Shown here piece by piece: positions 46,336 to 54,062 of a DNA stretch of 64,000 bases; position 1 is the first letter of the stretch; each line of letters begins with the position of its first letter. Source of the stretch: CAZGMJ01 sp964526785 (GTDB lineage Bacteria > Planctomycetota > Phycisphaerae > Sedimentisphaerales > Anaerobacaceae). Under the pieces are notes generated by a model. The model did not search any database and was not told where the DNA came from. It saw nothing but the letters and a program-made list of their open reading frames with translations. The DNA lies in the NCBI GenBank assembly GCA_964526785.1, contig CAZGMJ010000022.1, forward strand, positions 12,240-76,239, in the 5' to 3' direction. The position numbers were made by a program, and so were the translations under genes.

Positions 46336-47169
46336 ATGGGTGTACGAAAACACAAGCCAACGAGTGCAGGCCGACGCAACAGTTCGGTCAATGATTACGC
46401 TGAGCTGACGAGGGCCAAGCCGGAAAAGTCGCTCTGTAAGCGGCTCAAGAAGAGCGGCGGGCGCAATCATCACGGCATCACCACCACGCGTTTTCGAGGT
46501 GGCGGGGCCCGGCGGATATATCGCGTCGTCGATTTCAAGCGGAACAAGGACGGCGTGCCGGGCAAAGTCGCGAGCATTGAGTACGATCCGAACAGGAACT
46601 GCTTTATTTCGCTGGTGAACTACGCGGATGGTGAAAAGCGATATGTCTTGGCGCCGCTCGGGATTCGCCAGGGCGATACGATCGAGAGCGGTGCGTGGTG
46701 CGAGCCGCGGACGGGCAACGCAATGCCGCTGGGTGTAATTCCGGCGGGTATGGAGATTCACAATATCGAGATGACCGCGGGCCAGGGGGGCAAGCTCGTG
46801 CGGGGCGCCGGCAGCGCAGCGCGAATCGTGGCGAAGGAAGGCGACTGGGTAACCGTGTTGCTTCCAAGCGGCGAGATGCGGATGTTGCGAAAGGAATGCC
46901 GGGCGACAATCGGGCGGCTAAGCAATCCTGATTTTCAGAACGTGCGTATCGGCAAGGCGGGCCGCAAGCGCCACATGGGCCGCAGACCTCACGTTCGAGG
47001 CAAGGCCATGAACCCGGTCGCGCACCCGATGGGTGGTGGAGAGGGGCGGGCCAATGGCGGCCGGCATCCGTGTTCGCCGACCGGAGTGCCCGCCAAGGGC
47101 GGCAAGACACGGAATCCAAGGAATCCGAGCAACAAGCGGATTATCCGCAGGCGAAAGAGTAAGAGATAA
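46336..47169 (+). CDS. rplB: 50S ribosomal protein L2
   Basis: 277 aa. KPTSAGRRNSSVNDYAELT opens the chain, and GRRPHVRGKAMNPVAHPMGG is the conserved C-terminal loop that reaches the peptidyl-transferase centre. L2 is needed for subunit joining. C-terminus strongly basic (NKRIIRRRKSKR). Length is typical (about 275 aa). Confidence 0.99.
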   Translation: MGVRKHKPTSAGRRNSSVNDYAELTRAKPEKSLCKRLKKSGGRNHHGITTTRFRGGGARRIYRVVDFKRNKDGVPGKVASIEYDPNRNCFISLVNYADGEKRYVLAPLGIRQGDTIESGAWCEPRTGNAMPLGVIPAGMEIHNIEMTAGQGGKLVRGAGSAARIVAKEGDWVTVLLPSGEMRMLRKECRATIGRLSNPDFQNVRIGKAGRKRHMGRRPHVRGKAMNPVAHPMGGGEGRANGGRHPCSPTGVPAKGGKTRNPRNPSNKRIIRRRKSKR

Positions 47170-47228
47170 GAACGGGGCATCGAAAAGCGGGCATCGCTGG
47201 TGCGGCCCCGCTTGACTGAGAAAAAGAA

Positions 47229-47498
47229 ATGGGACGATCTCTAAAAAAAGGACCGTTTGTCGACGAGAAGGTGCTGGCTAAGGTGAACCGGCAGATTGAA
47301 ACCGGTGATCGAACCCCGATCAAGACGTGGGCCCGTAGGTGCACGATCGTTCCGGAATTCGTCGGTCTGACGTTTTTGGTTCACAACGGCAAAATGTTCC
47401 ACAAGGTGCTGGTGAGCGAAGACATGGTGGGGCACAAGCTGGGCGAGTTCTCGCCGACACGAACCTTCAAAGGACATGCAAGCAAGAAGATCAGATAG
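47229..47498 (+). CDS. rpsS: 30S ribosomal protein S19
   Basis: 89 aa. MGRSLKKGPFVDEKVLAKV and the C-terminal KLGEFSPTRTFKGHA are diagnostic. S19 sits in the 30S head next to S13 and contacts A-site tRNA. Length is typical. Confidence 0.98.
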   Translation: MGRSLKKGPFVDEKVLAKVNRQIETGDRTPIKTWARRCTIVPEFVGLTFLVHNGKMFHKVLVSEDMVGHKLGEFSPTRTFKGHASKKIR

Positions 47499-47572
47499 CC
47501 TGCCGGTGCCGTGAGTCCGCGGAGCGATGCGGGTGTTGACGGCCGGCAAATGAATTTGCAAGAGACAGAGAC

Positions 47573-48121
47573 ATGCTGAGTGCAGAAAAACTAGACAGGC
47601 TATGCAGGGAACGCGAGGTTGATGTGGAGGAATTGGCTGCGCAGCTTGTACGCAGCGGGCTGGACCAGAAGAAGGCTGTTGCCGCGGTCAGGAACTGGCG
47701 CAAGGGGCTGTACAAGCCGTCCCCGCGTTCGGAGGATGTGCGGCGACTCGCGGCGGCGTTGTCGGTGGAGGCCAATGACCTGGCTGACTGGCGATCATCG
47801 TATCGTTACGCACCGATTTCTCCTCGCAAGGCCAGGCTGGTTGCCGGTCTGATCGACGGGCGGCCCGTGCAGGATGCGATGGACGTTCTGAAGTTCACGC
47901 ATAAGCGTGCCGCGTCCATGATTGACAAAGTCCTCAAGGCTGCGGTTGCCGATGCGGACGAGCAGCAGGCGGCGGTGGAGAACCTGTATGTCAGTCAGGC
48001 CCGCGTCGACGATGCAGGGCTGCGGATCGGCACGAAGCGATGGATTCCCAAGGACCGGGGCAGGGCGCACCCGATTCGCAAGAAGGCGTGCCATATACAT
48101 GTGACGGTAACGGAGTTGTAG
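47573..48121 (+). CDS. rplV: 50S ribosomal protein L22 fused to an N-terminal helix-turn-helix-like domain
   Basis: 182 aa; AAGAGAC precedes ATG 47573 and no internal Met lies at the L22 boundary, so the extension is translated. Residues 74-182 are L22 (RYAPISPRKARLVAGLIDGR, then DRGRAHPIRKKACHI). L22 lines the exit tunnel. Residues 1-73 form an extra domain: KLDRLCREREVDVEELAA, KAVAAVRNWRKGLYKPSP and DVRRLAAALSVEANDLADW, which follow the XRE-type helix-turn-helix layout (recognition helix, then 'LA.AL.V...DL'). Normal L22 is about 110 aa. From memory, Planctomycetes have an 'L22/unknown domain fusion', which agrees. Role of the domain unknown. Confidence 0.95.
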   Translation: MLSAEKLDRLCREREVDVEELAAQLVRSGLDQKKAVAAVRNWRKGLYKPSPRSEDVRRLAAALSVEANDLADWRSSYRYAPISPRKARLVAGLIDGRPVQDAMDVLKFTHKRAASMIDKVLKAAVADADEQQAAVENLYVSQARVDDAGLRIGTKRWIPKDRGRAHPIRKKACHIHVTVTEL

Positions 48122-48159
48122 CATAGTATCAGCGCAAACGTAATACGAGATACGGGACT

Positions 48160-48996
48160 ATGGGTCAGAAAATATCGCCAATTGGTTTTAGAACCGGCAT
48201 TACACTCGGGTGGCGTAGTACGTGGTACGCTCCGAAGGCCACTTACGGCGATCTTCTGGTCGAAGACCAGAAGGTTCGTGAACATGTTGACAGAAAGTAC
48301 AACCGGAGCATGCCTAAGGGGGCGGTAGCGAAGATCGAAGTGATTCGGACCCGCAACGAGGTAAAGGTCACGCTGCACAGCGGTCGGCCGGGCGTTGTGA
48401 TCGGACCGCGAGGCGGCGAAGTGGATAAGCTGCGGGAGGAGCTTGAGGCATTGACCGGCCGTAAAGTGGGCGTAAACGTCATAGAAGTTAAGGAGCCGGA
48501 CCTCACTGCGACTCTGGTGGGGCAGGCCATCGCCGAACAGTTGTCCAAGCGGGCGTCTTTCCGGCGAACCATGAAGCAGTTCTGCGAAGCCGCCATGAAT
48601 GCAGGAGCCAAAGGGGTGAAGATTATCTGCTCGGGTCGCCTGGGCGGTGCGGAGATGTCGCGGCGGGAAACGCAGAAGAGGGGCAGCATTCCGCTGCACA
48701 CGCTGGATGCGGACGTGGATTACGCTATCGCCGAGTCGCGGACCACTTATGGAATCATCGGCGTCAAGGTGTGGATTTATCGTGGCAAGTTCGGCGAGGA
48801 AACGCAGACGCAGACGCGGCGCCGGCGCAGGCCGCCGAGACCGCCGCGTTCACCTCGACCGCCGCGTCCGGTGGCCGGACCGCCGAAGACGGCGCAGGCG
48901 CCGCAGCCCAGCGCTGAAGGCGGCGAGCCGAAAACGCCTGAGGCTTCGGAGCCTAAGGAGAAACCGGCGGAATCTGCACCGGAGAAGAAACAATAG
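48160..48996 (+). CDS. rpsC: 30S ribosomal protein S3 with long C-terminal tail
   Basis: 278 aa. MGQKISPIGFRTGITLGWRS starts the N-terminal domain, and GRPGVVIGPRGGEVDKL is the KH loop. DYAIAESRTTYGIIGVKVWI ends the usual fold near 212. About 65 further residues are first Arg/Pro-rich, then acidic. S3 lies at the mRNA entry channel and has helicase activity with S4 and S5. The tail is longer than in most bacteria. Confidence 0.97.
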   Translation: MGQKISPIGFRTGITLGWRSTWYAPKATYGDLLVEDQKVREHVDRKYNRSMPKGAVAKIEVIRTRNEVKVTLHSGRPGVVIGPRGGEVDKLREELEALTGRKVGVNVIEVKEPDLTATLVGQAIAEQLSKRASFRRTMKQFCEAAMNAGAKGVKIICSGRLGGAEMSRRETQKRGSIPLHTLDADVDYAIAESRTTYGIIGVKVWIYRGKFGEETQTQTRRRRRPPRPPRSPRPPRPVAGPPKTAQAPQPSAEGGEPKTPEASEPKEKPAESAPEKKQ

Positions 48997-49051
48997 TCTG
49001 GAAGTCGGCTTGTTAACCTGCCTGTGGCAGGTGTTTATGAGGATCTGAAAC

Positions 49052-49471
49052 ATGGCGATGATGCCAAAAAGAGTCAAGCACCGCAAGAGCCAGCGCGGGA
49101 AGATGAAGGGCAACGCCCAGCGTTCCAATTACGTTGCGTTCGGCGATTACGGATTGCAGTCGCTGGAGACCAGTTGGATCTCTGCGAGGAACATCGAGGC
49201 GGGTCGTGTGGCTGCTACGCACTTCCTGCATCGAGAGGGAAAGGTCTACATTCGCATCTTCCCTCACAAGCCCGTCAGCTCCAAACCGCTGGAGACGCGG
49301 ATGGGAAAAGGTAAGGGCGAGCCGGATTTTTGGGTGGCCAGGGTTCGACCGGGGCAAGTATGCTTCGAAATCGGAGGCGTGGAAGAAGACGTCGCCAAGC
49401 AGGCGCTGGTCAGGGTGGCGCACAAGATGCCGGTTCGATGCAGATTTGTTAAGCGAAGACATTCGTTGTAG
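49052..49471 (+). CDS. rplP: 50S ribosomal protein L16
   Basis: 139 aa. MPKRVKHRKSQRGKMKGNA and RVRPGQVCFEIGGVEEDVA are diagnostic. L16 lies beside the A site and organises the peptidyl-transferase region. The stop meets the following rpmC frame directly, as expected for tightly packed S10-cluster genes. Confidence 0.98.
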   Translation: MAMMPKRVKHRKSQRGKMKGNAQRSNYVAFGDYGLQSLETSWISARNIEAGRVAATHFLHREGKVYIRIFPHKPVSSKPLETRMGKGKGEPDFWVARVRPGQVCFEIGGVEEDVAKQALVRVAHKMPVRCRFVKRRHSL

Positions 49472-49486
49472 GTGAAGGACGAGTCA

Positions 49487-49672
49487 ATGAAGGCGCAGCA
49501 TTTTCGTGAAATGAGCCTGGACGAACTGGAGATGAAGCTGGATGAGCTTCAAAGTCAGTTGTTCGCATTGCGTACACAGGCGGTTACAGAGAATCTTGAG
49601 AATTCGAAGTCTGTGACGAATACCAAGCGTGATATCGCACGGGTCAAGACGATACTGCGCGAGAAGAAATAA
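49487..49672 (+). CDS. rpmC: 50S ribosomal protein L29
   Basis: 61 aa from ATG 49487 (MKAQHFREMSLDELEMKL), AAGGACGAG just upstream; an earlier GTG at 49472 gives five extra residues. LFALRTQAVTENLENSKSVT and KRDIARVKTILREK are the two L29 helices. It sits at the tunnel exit with L23. Confidence 0.95.
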   Translation: MKAQHFREMSLDELEMKLDELQSQLFALRTQAVTENLENSKSVTNTKRDIARVKTILREKK

Positions 49673-49711
49673 CGCTTTGCCCGAGGGGGCGGATAGTTGG
49701 ATACCGGAAAT

Positions 49712-49972
49712 ATGCAAGACCGAGACATCAGGACTTTGACCGGCGTGGTGGTGAGCAACAGCGGCGACAAGAGCCGCCGAGTGGTCATCGACTTCAAGGT
49801 GAAGCACCCAAAATACGGCAAGTACGTCAAGCGACGGAGCAAGTTGGGCGTTCACGATGAACTCAACGCCAGTGGTGTGGGCGATCTGGTGCAGATTGCT
49901 CAATGTCGGCCGCAGAGCAAGACCAAGAGCTGGCGGCTTGTCAAGGTGATCCAGAAAGCGGTTAAGGTGTAG
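49712..49972 (+). CDS. rpsQ: 30S ribosomal protein S17
   Basis: 86 aa from ATG 49712; TTG 49697, following a GAGGGGGCGG stretch, is an alternative start. LTGVVVSNSGDKSRRVVIDF and KYVKRRSKLGVHDELN show the OB-fold of S17, a primary 16S-binding protein. Length fits (about 85 aa). Confidence 0.95.
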   Translation: MQDRDIRTLTGVVVSNSGDKSRRVVIDFKVKHPKYGKYVKRRSKLGVHDELNASGVGDLVQIAQCRPQSKTKSWRLVKVIQKAVKV

Positions 49973-49992
49973 TTGAAGACGAGAGACTGAGC

Positions 49993-50379
49993 ATGGTGCA
50001 GCAGGAAACAATGTTGGATATCGCTGATAACTCGGGCGTTCGAGCGGCGCTGTGTGTTAAGGTGCTTGGACGGCAGGGGTCGCGCGGCAAGGCGTCGCGT
50101 CCGGTGGCGGGCGTGGGCGATGTGATTAGCGTGGCCATCAAGAAGGCTCTGCCGAACTGCCAACTGGACGATAAGAAGGTTCACAGGTGCGTTATCATTC
50201 GCACCAAGAGTCCGGTTCGGCGTTCCGACGGCAGTTACGTTCGGTTCGACAGCAACGCTGCGGTAATGATCGACGCGGACGGTAATCCGATCGGCACGCG
50301 AATTTTCGGGGCGGTTGCACGGGAACTGCGTGAGAAGAACTATATGAAGATAATTTCGCTGGCAAGCGAAGTGGTGTAA
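49993..50379 (+). CDS. rplN: 50S ribosomal protein L14
   Basis: 128 aa. MLDIADNSGVRAALCVKVLG and RSDGSYVRFDSNAAVMID, then GTRIFGAVARELREKNYMKI are L14 signatures. L14 contacts L19 and helix 44 of 16S rRNA at a subunit bridge. It begins the spc group. Six residues longer than usual L14, mainly at the N-terminus. Confidence 0.98.
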   Translation: MVQQETMLDIADNSGVRAALCVKVLGRQGSRGKASRPVAGVGDVISVAIKKALPNCQLDDKKVHRCVIIRTKSPVRRSDGSYVRFDSNAAVMIDADGNPIGTRIFGAVARELREKNYMKIISLASEVV

Positions 50380-50399
50380 CGGTTGTGGGATCAGGTTCT

Positions 50400-50732
50400 A
50401 TGGCTCGACACATAAAGAAGGGCGACACAGTGGAAGTTATCGCCGGCAACGACAAGGGTTCGACCGGCAGGGTGCTTCGCGTCAATCCGAAGAAGGGCGA
50501 GGTCGTCGTGCAGGGGCTGAACATTGCGCGGAAGCACGTTCGGCCTTCACGGAAGAACCCGCAGGGCGGGCGCATAACTGTAGAGAAGCCCATTGCGATA
50601 AGCAACGTTCTGCCGGTCGATCCGAAGAGTTCGAAGGGGGCCAGGGTGCGATACCGGGCGTCCGAAGACGGCAGCAAGAAACGGGTAACGCTCGGCGGTT
50701 CGGAAATCGGAGTTGTGCGAAGAGCCAAATGA
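50400..50732 (+). CDS. rplX: 50S ribosomal protein L24
   Basis: 110 aa from ATG 50400; the frame is open five codons upstream. HIKKGDTVEVIAGNDKGSTG is the KOW motif of L24, and LNIARKHVRPSRKNPQGG the basic loop. L24 starts assembly of the large subunit at the 5' end of 23S rRNA. Confidence 0.96.
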   Translation: MARHIKKGDTVEVIAGNDKGSTGRVLRVNPKKGEVVVQGLNIARKHVRPSRKNPQGGRITVEKPIAISNVLPVDPKSSKGARVRYRASEDGSKKRVTLGGSEIGVVRRAK

Positions 50733-50804
50733 CGCCGCGGGCGGGACTCGTGAGCGATGAATGTGTGTGATGGATGTCAGTAGAGACAGGAAACAAGAAA
50801 CACA

Positions 50805-51368
50805 ATGGCGCGTTTAAGAGACATATATAAGTCCAGGGTTATCGCAGAACTGACCAAGGAGTTCAATTATACGAATCCCATGGCGGTTCCGAAGATTGAG
50901 AAGGTTGTTGTCTCGATGGGCATCGGCCGGGCTACGCAGGACAAGAAGTTTCTGGAAGCGGCCAAGAAGGATCTGGCGATGATTGCCGGCCAGATGCCGA
51001 CGGTTTGCAAGGCGCGGAAGAGCGTGTCGAACTTTAAAGTGCGCGAGGGAGTGGAGACCGGGTTGAAGGTGACCCTGCGGGGAACGCGCATGTATGAGTT
51101 TATGGACCGGCTGATCAACCTGGCGATTCCGCGTGTCCGGGACTTTCGCGGTCTGAACCCGAACGGTTTTGACGGCCGGGGCAACTATTCGATGGGGTTG
51201 GGCGAACAGAGTGTGTTCCCGGAGATCAATCCGGCCAATGTGGAATTTCAACAGGGGATGAACATAACATTTGTGACGACGGCAAGGACCGACGGTGAAA
51301 GCCGTAAGATGCTTCAGCTTTTCGGTATGCCGTTCCGGGATCTGGCATCGGTTGAGACGCCCAAGTAG
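50805..51368 (+). CDS. rplE: 50S ribosomal protein L5
   Basis: 187 aa. YTNPMAVPKIEKVVVSMGIG and PRVRDFRGLNPNGFDGRGNY are diagnostic. L5 binds 5S rRNA in the central protuberance. Standard length. The gap before it (72 bases) contains nothing obvious. Confidence 0.98.
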   Translation: MARLRDIYKSRVIAELTKEFNYTNPMAVPKIEKVVVSMGIGRATQDKKFLEAAKKDLAMIAGQMPTVCKARKSVSNFKVREGVETGLKVTLRGTRMYEFMDRLINLAIPRVRDFRGLNPNGFDGRGNYSMGLGEQSVFPEINPANVEFQQGMNITFVTTARTDGESRKMLQLFGMPFRDLASVETPK

Positions 51369-51403
51369 GACGGCGCCGAGGCGCTGATACATGGAGCTTT
51401 TTG

Positions 51404-51589
51404 ATGACAACGAAAGCATTAGTCAATAAGTGCAACAGCAAGCAAAAGTACCGGGTGCGACAGTACACGCGCTGTAAGCTCTGCGGAAGATCGAGGGCTG
51501 TGTACCGCAAGTTCAAGATTTGCCGGATTTGCTTTAGGACGCTGGCAAATGAAGGGAAGATACCCGGCGTGAAAAAGGCCAGTTGGTAA
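51404..51589 (+). CDS. rpsN: 30S ribosomal protein S14, zinc type
   Basis: 61 aa from ATG 51404 with GGAG eight bases before. CKLCGRSRAVYRKFKICRIC gives the two Cys-x-x-Cys pairs of the short zinc-binding S14, and the ending KASW is typical. It packs in the 30S head between S10 and S3. No zinc-free paralogue is in the window. Confidence 0.97.
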   Translation: MTTKALVNKCNSKQKYRVRQYTRCKLCGRSRAVYRKFKICRICFRTLANEGKIPGVKKASW

Positions 51590-51632
51590 TTCGCTTTTCC
51601 ATAAACGGATCGCGATAAAGAGGCAAAAGATT

Positions 51633-52031
51633 ATGAGTTTGAGTGACCCGATTGCTGACATGCTGACGAGAATCCGCAACGCGGTTCGGATCAACAGAAC
51701 GCACGTAAACATCAAGGCGTCCAAGATTTGCTCGGGCATTGCGGACGTTTTGCAGAAGGAAGGATACATCGAAGGTTTTGACCGCATCGATGACGGCAAC
51801 CAGGGGTTGCTGAGAATAAAACTCAAATATGATGAAGAAGGCCGGCCCATTATTACGGAGGTCCAGCGGACCAGCAAGCCGGGGTGCCGAGTGTACTCAA
51901 CCGTCAGCGATTTGCCGGTAGTGCTCGGCGGCATGGGAGTGGCCATTGTCTCCACGAGCAAGGGTGTAATGAGTGATGGGGATTGTCGCCAGGCGAACGT
52001 CGGTGGCGAAATACTTTGTACGGTAAGCTAA
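51633..52031 (+). CDS. rpsH: 30S ribosomal protein S8
   Basis: 132 aa. SDPIADMLTRIRNAVRINR and the C-terminal GVMSDGDCRQANVGGEILC are diagnostic. S8 binds 16S helix 21 and is the spc-operon repressor in E. coli. A single base separates it from rplF. Confidence 0.98.
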   Translation: MSLSDPIADMLTRIRNAVRINRTHVNIKASKICSGIADVLQKEGYIEGFDRIDDGNQGLLRIKLKYDEEGRPIITEVQRTSKPGCRVYSTVSDLPVVLGGMGVAIVSTSKGVMSDGDCRQANVGGEILCTVS

Positions 52032-52032
52032 C

Positions 52033-52608
52033 ATGAGTCGCATTGGAAAAAAACCTATCGCAGTACCGCAGGGTGTCAAGATCGAGCAGAAGGGCCTGCA
52101 TCTTAAGGCGAGCGGTCCGCTCGGTTCTCTGGAGATGGACTGCCATCCGAACGTGAAGGTCACGGTCGACGGTGATCAGATTGTCGTCAGCAACGATCGG
52201 CCGAACAACAGGGAGTACAATCAGTTGCACGGGACCATGCGGTCGCTGATCAACAATATGGTTGTCGGCGTGACCAAGGGTTTCGAGAAGCGGATGGAGA
52301 TCTACGGAACGGGTTACAACATCAAGGACCAGGGGGGCAAGGTCGTTTTGCAGGTAGGCTATTGCCATCCGGTGGAGTTGCCTATTCCGAAGGGTGTGAA
52401 GGTGAATATCGAGGTTGGCGCCACGCGAGGCAATGACGTTCCCGCCAAGTTCGTATTGTCGGGCATTGACAAGTGCGTGCTGGGGCAGTTTGCATCGGAT
52501 ATCAGAAAGGTCAGACCCCCCGAGCCGTACAAAGGCAAGGGGATTCGTTACGCGGACGAGCAGGTGCGCCGCAAAGTCGGCAAGGCCTTCGCCTCCGGTG
52601 GCGCGTAA
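52033..52608 (+). CDS. rplF: 50S ribosomal protein L6
   Basis: 191 aa. MSRIGKKPIAVPQGVKIEQ and RPPEPYKGKGIRYADEQVRR are L6 hallmarks. L6 lies near the factor-binding site and touches EF-G. Length is a few residues over the usual 178. Translation likely depends on coupling with rpsH. Confidence 0.98.
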   Translation: MSRIGKKPIAVPQGVKIEQKGLHLKASGPLGSLEMDCHPNVKVTVDGDQIVVSNDRPNNREYNQLHGTMRSLINNMVVGVTKGFEKRMEIYGTGYNIKDQGGKVVLQVGYCHPVELPIPKGVKVNIEVGATRGNDVPAKFVLSGIDKCVLGQFASDIRKVRPPEPYKGKGIRYADEQVRRKVGKAFASGGA

Positions 52609-52623
52609 GTAGGATAAGTGCAT

Positions 52624-52989
52624 ATGAGCAGCGACAAGAGAGCAAAAGCCGCGCTTCGGCGCAAGTATCATGTTCGTAAGAAGGTCGTCGGTACGCCCGA
52701 CCGGCCGCGGTTGTCTGTATTCAGATCGAACAGGCACATTTACGCACAGGTCATTGACGATACCGCAGGTGTGACACTTGCTTCGGCCAGCACGCGCGTC
52801 AAGTCGCTTCAGGGCGAGTTGCCATCGTCCAGCGGCATCAAGGCCGCGGAAGTGGTTGGCGAAAGCGTTGCCAAGCAGGCCGTTGGGGTAGGCATTCAGT
52901 GTGTGAGTTTCGATCGGAACAGGTACCGATACCATGGCAGAGTCAGGGCTCTTGCCGAAGCGGCGAGAAAAGCCGGCTTGGCCTTTTAG
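52624..52989 (+). CDS. rplR: 50S ribosomal protein L18
   Basis: 121 aa from ATG 52624; a GTG at 52618 adds two residues. RPRLSVFRSNRHIYAQVIDD and DRNRYRYHGRVRALAEAARK are diagnostic. L18 binds 5S rRNA with L5. Length normal. Confidence 0.97.
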   Translation: MSSDKRAKAALRRKYHVRKKVVGTPDRPRLSVFRSNRHIYAQVIDDTAGVTLASASTRVKSLQGELPSSSGIKAAEVVGESVAKQAVGVGIQCVSFDRNRYRYHGRVRALAEAARKAGLAF

Positions 52990-53016
52990 CAGGAACCATA
53001 GAATCTGGAGAAGAAA

Positions 53017-53523
53017 TTGGCTGTAGAACCAGTTAAATTGGCTGACCAGGAAGAAAAGCCGTTGGAAGATACGGTGGTAAAGATATTTCGCTGTGCCAAG
53101 GTGGTCAAGGGCGGACGGCGATTCAGCTTTGCCGCACTGGTCGTTGTCGGCGACCGGGCCGGCACCGTAGGTGTCGGATATGGCAAGGCGAACGAGGTAC
53201 CCCTGGCCGTGGAAAAGGGTGTCAAGGACGCCAAGAAATCGCTGCACAAGATCGCTCTGGCGGATCGAACGATCCCGCATCAGGTGGCCGGCAGGTTCAG
53301 TGCGACCAAGGTGGCGCTCGTTCCGGCCAGTCCCGGTACGGGCGTGATCGCAGGTTCCAGTGCCCGGGCGGTCCTGGAGTACGCCGGTGTGCAGGATGTC
53401 CTGACCAAGGTGTATGGCAGTACCTCGGCGAAGAACGTAGTCAAAGCGACACTGAACGGGCTGCTTCAACTGCGTAACAGGGAGCAGATTGAATCGCTTC
53501 GAGGTGTGGAAGTAAAGGCATGA
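53017..53523 (+). CDS. rpsE: 30S ribosomal protein S5
   Basis: 168 aa from TTG 53017; GGAG six bases upstream makes this start convincing. VGDRAGTVGVGYGKANEVPL and AKNVVKATLNGLLQL carry the S5 core. S5 borders the decoding site and the mRNA entry tunnel. The next gene is rplO after 31 bases, with no rpmD (L30) between them. Confidence 0.97.
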   Translation: MAVEPVKLADQEEKPLEDTVVKIFRCAKVVKGGRRFSFAALVVVGDRAGTVGVGYGKANEVPLAVEKGVKDAKKSLHKIALADRTIPHQVAGRFSATKVALVPASPGTGVIAGSSARAVLEYAGVQDVLTKVYGSTSAKNVVKATLNGLLQLRNREQIESLRGVEVKA

Positions 53524-53554
53524 CAATTGTCCCGTTGACAGTTGGGTGATCTAA

Positions 53555-53998
53555 ATGTTGAATCATGAAATAACTTCTGTTGCAGGTAAGAACAAGACGC
53601 GCAGGCGTGTCGGCAGGGGGCGCGGAAGCGGCCAGGGCAAGACATGCGGTCGGGGCCACAAGGGCGCCGGCAGCCGGGCCGGCGCGAAGTCGCTGACGCT
53701 GTCCGAAGGCGGAACGATGCCGCTCTTTCGGCGCCTGCCGAAGCGGGGCTTCAATAATGTACAGTTCGCAACGCGGTGCCAGGTCGTTAACGTTTCGCAG
53801 TTGGAGCGGTTCGATGACGGCGCGGTTGTGGGTCTTCAGGAGTTGTCTGACGCGGGATTGGTTGACAATCTCAAAAGTCGGGTGAAGATCCTCGGCAGCG
53901 GCGAACTGACCAAGAAACTGGAGGTTACTGCGCATCGATTCAGCAAGAGCGCAGAGCAGAAGATTGCAGCCTCCGGAGGAAGTACAAAGGTGATCTAG
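53555..53998 (+). CDS. rplO: 50S ribosomal protein L15
   Basis: 147 aa. RRVGRGRGSGQGKTCGRGHK and GGTMPLFRRLPKRGF are diagnostic of L15, a basic protein that threads into 23S rRNA. It precedes secY as in most bacteria. The C-terminal domain ends AASGGSTKVI, typical. Confidence 0.97.
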   Translation: MLNHEITSVAGKNKTRRRVGRGRGSGQGKTCGRGHKGAGSRAGAKSLTLSEGGTMPLFRRLPKRGFNNVQFATRCQVVNVSQLERFDDGAVVGLQELSDAGLVDNLKSRVKILGSGELTKKLEVTAHRFSKSAEQKIAASGGSTKVI

Positions 53999-54062
53999 CT
54001 TTTCGTGGCACGAATGCAGTGCGCCGAACAGGGACGGCAAGGCAAATTCGAGACTCATAACA

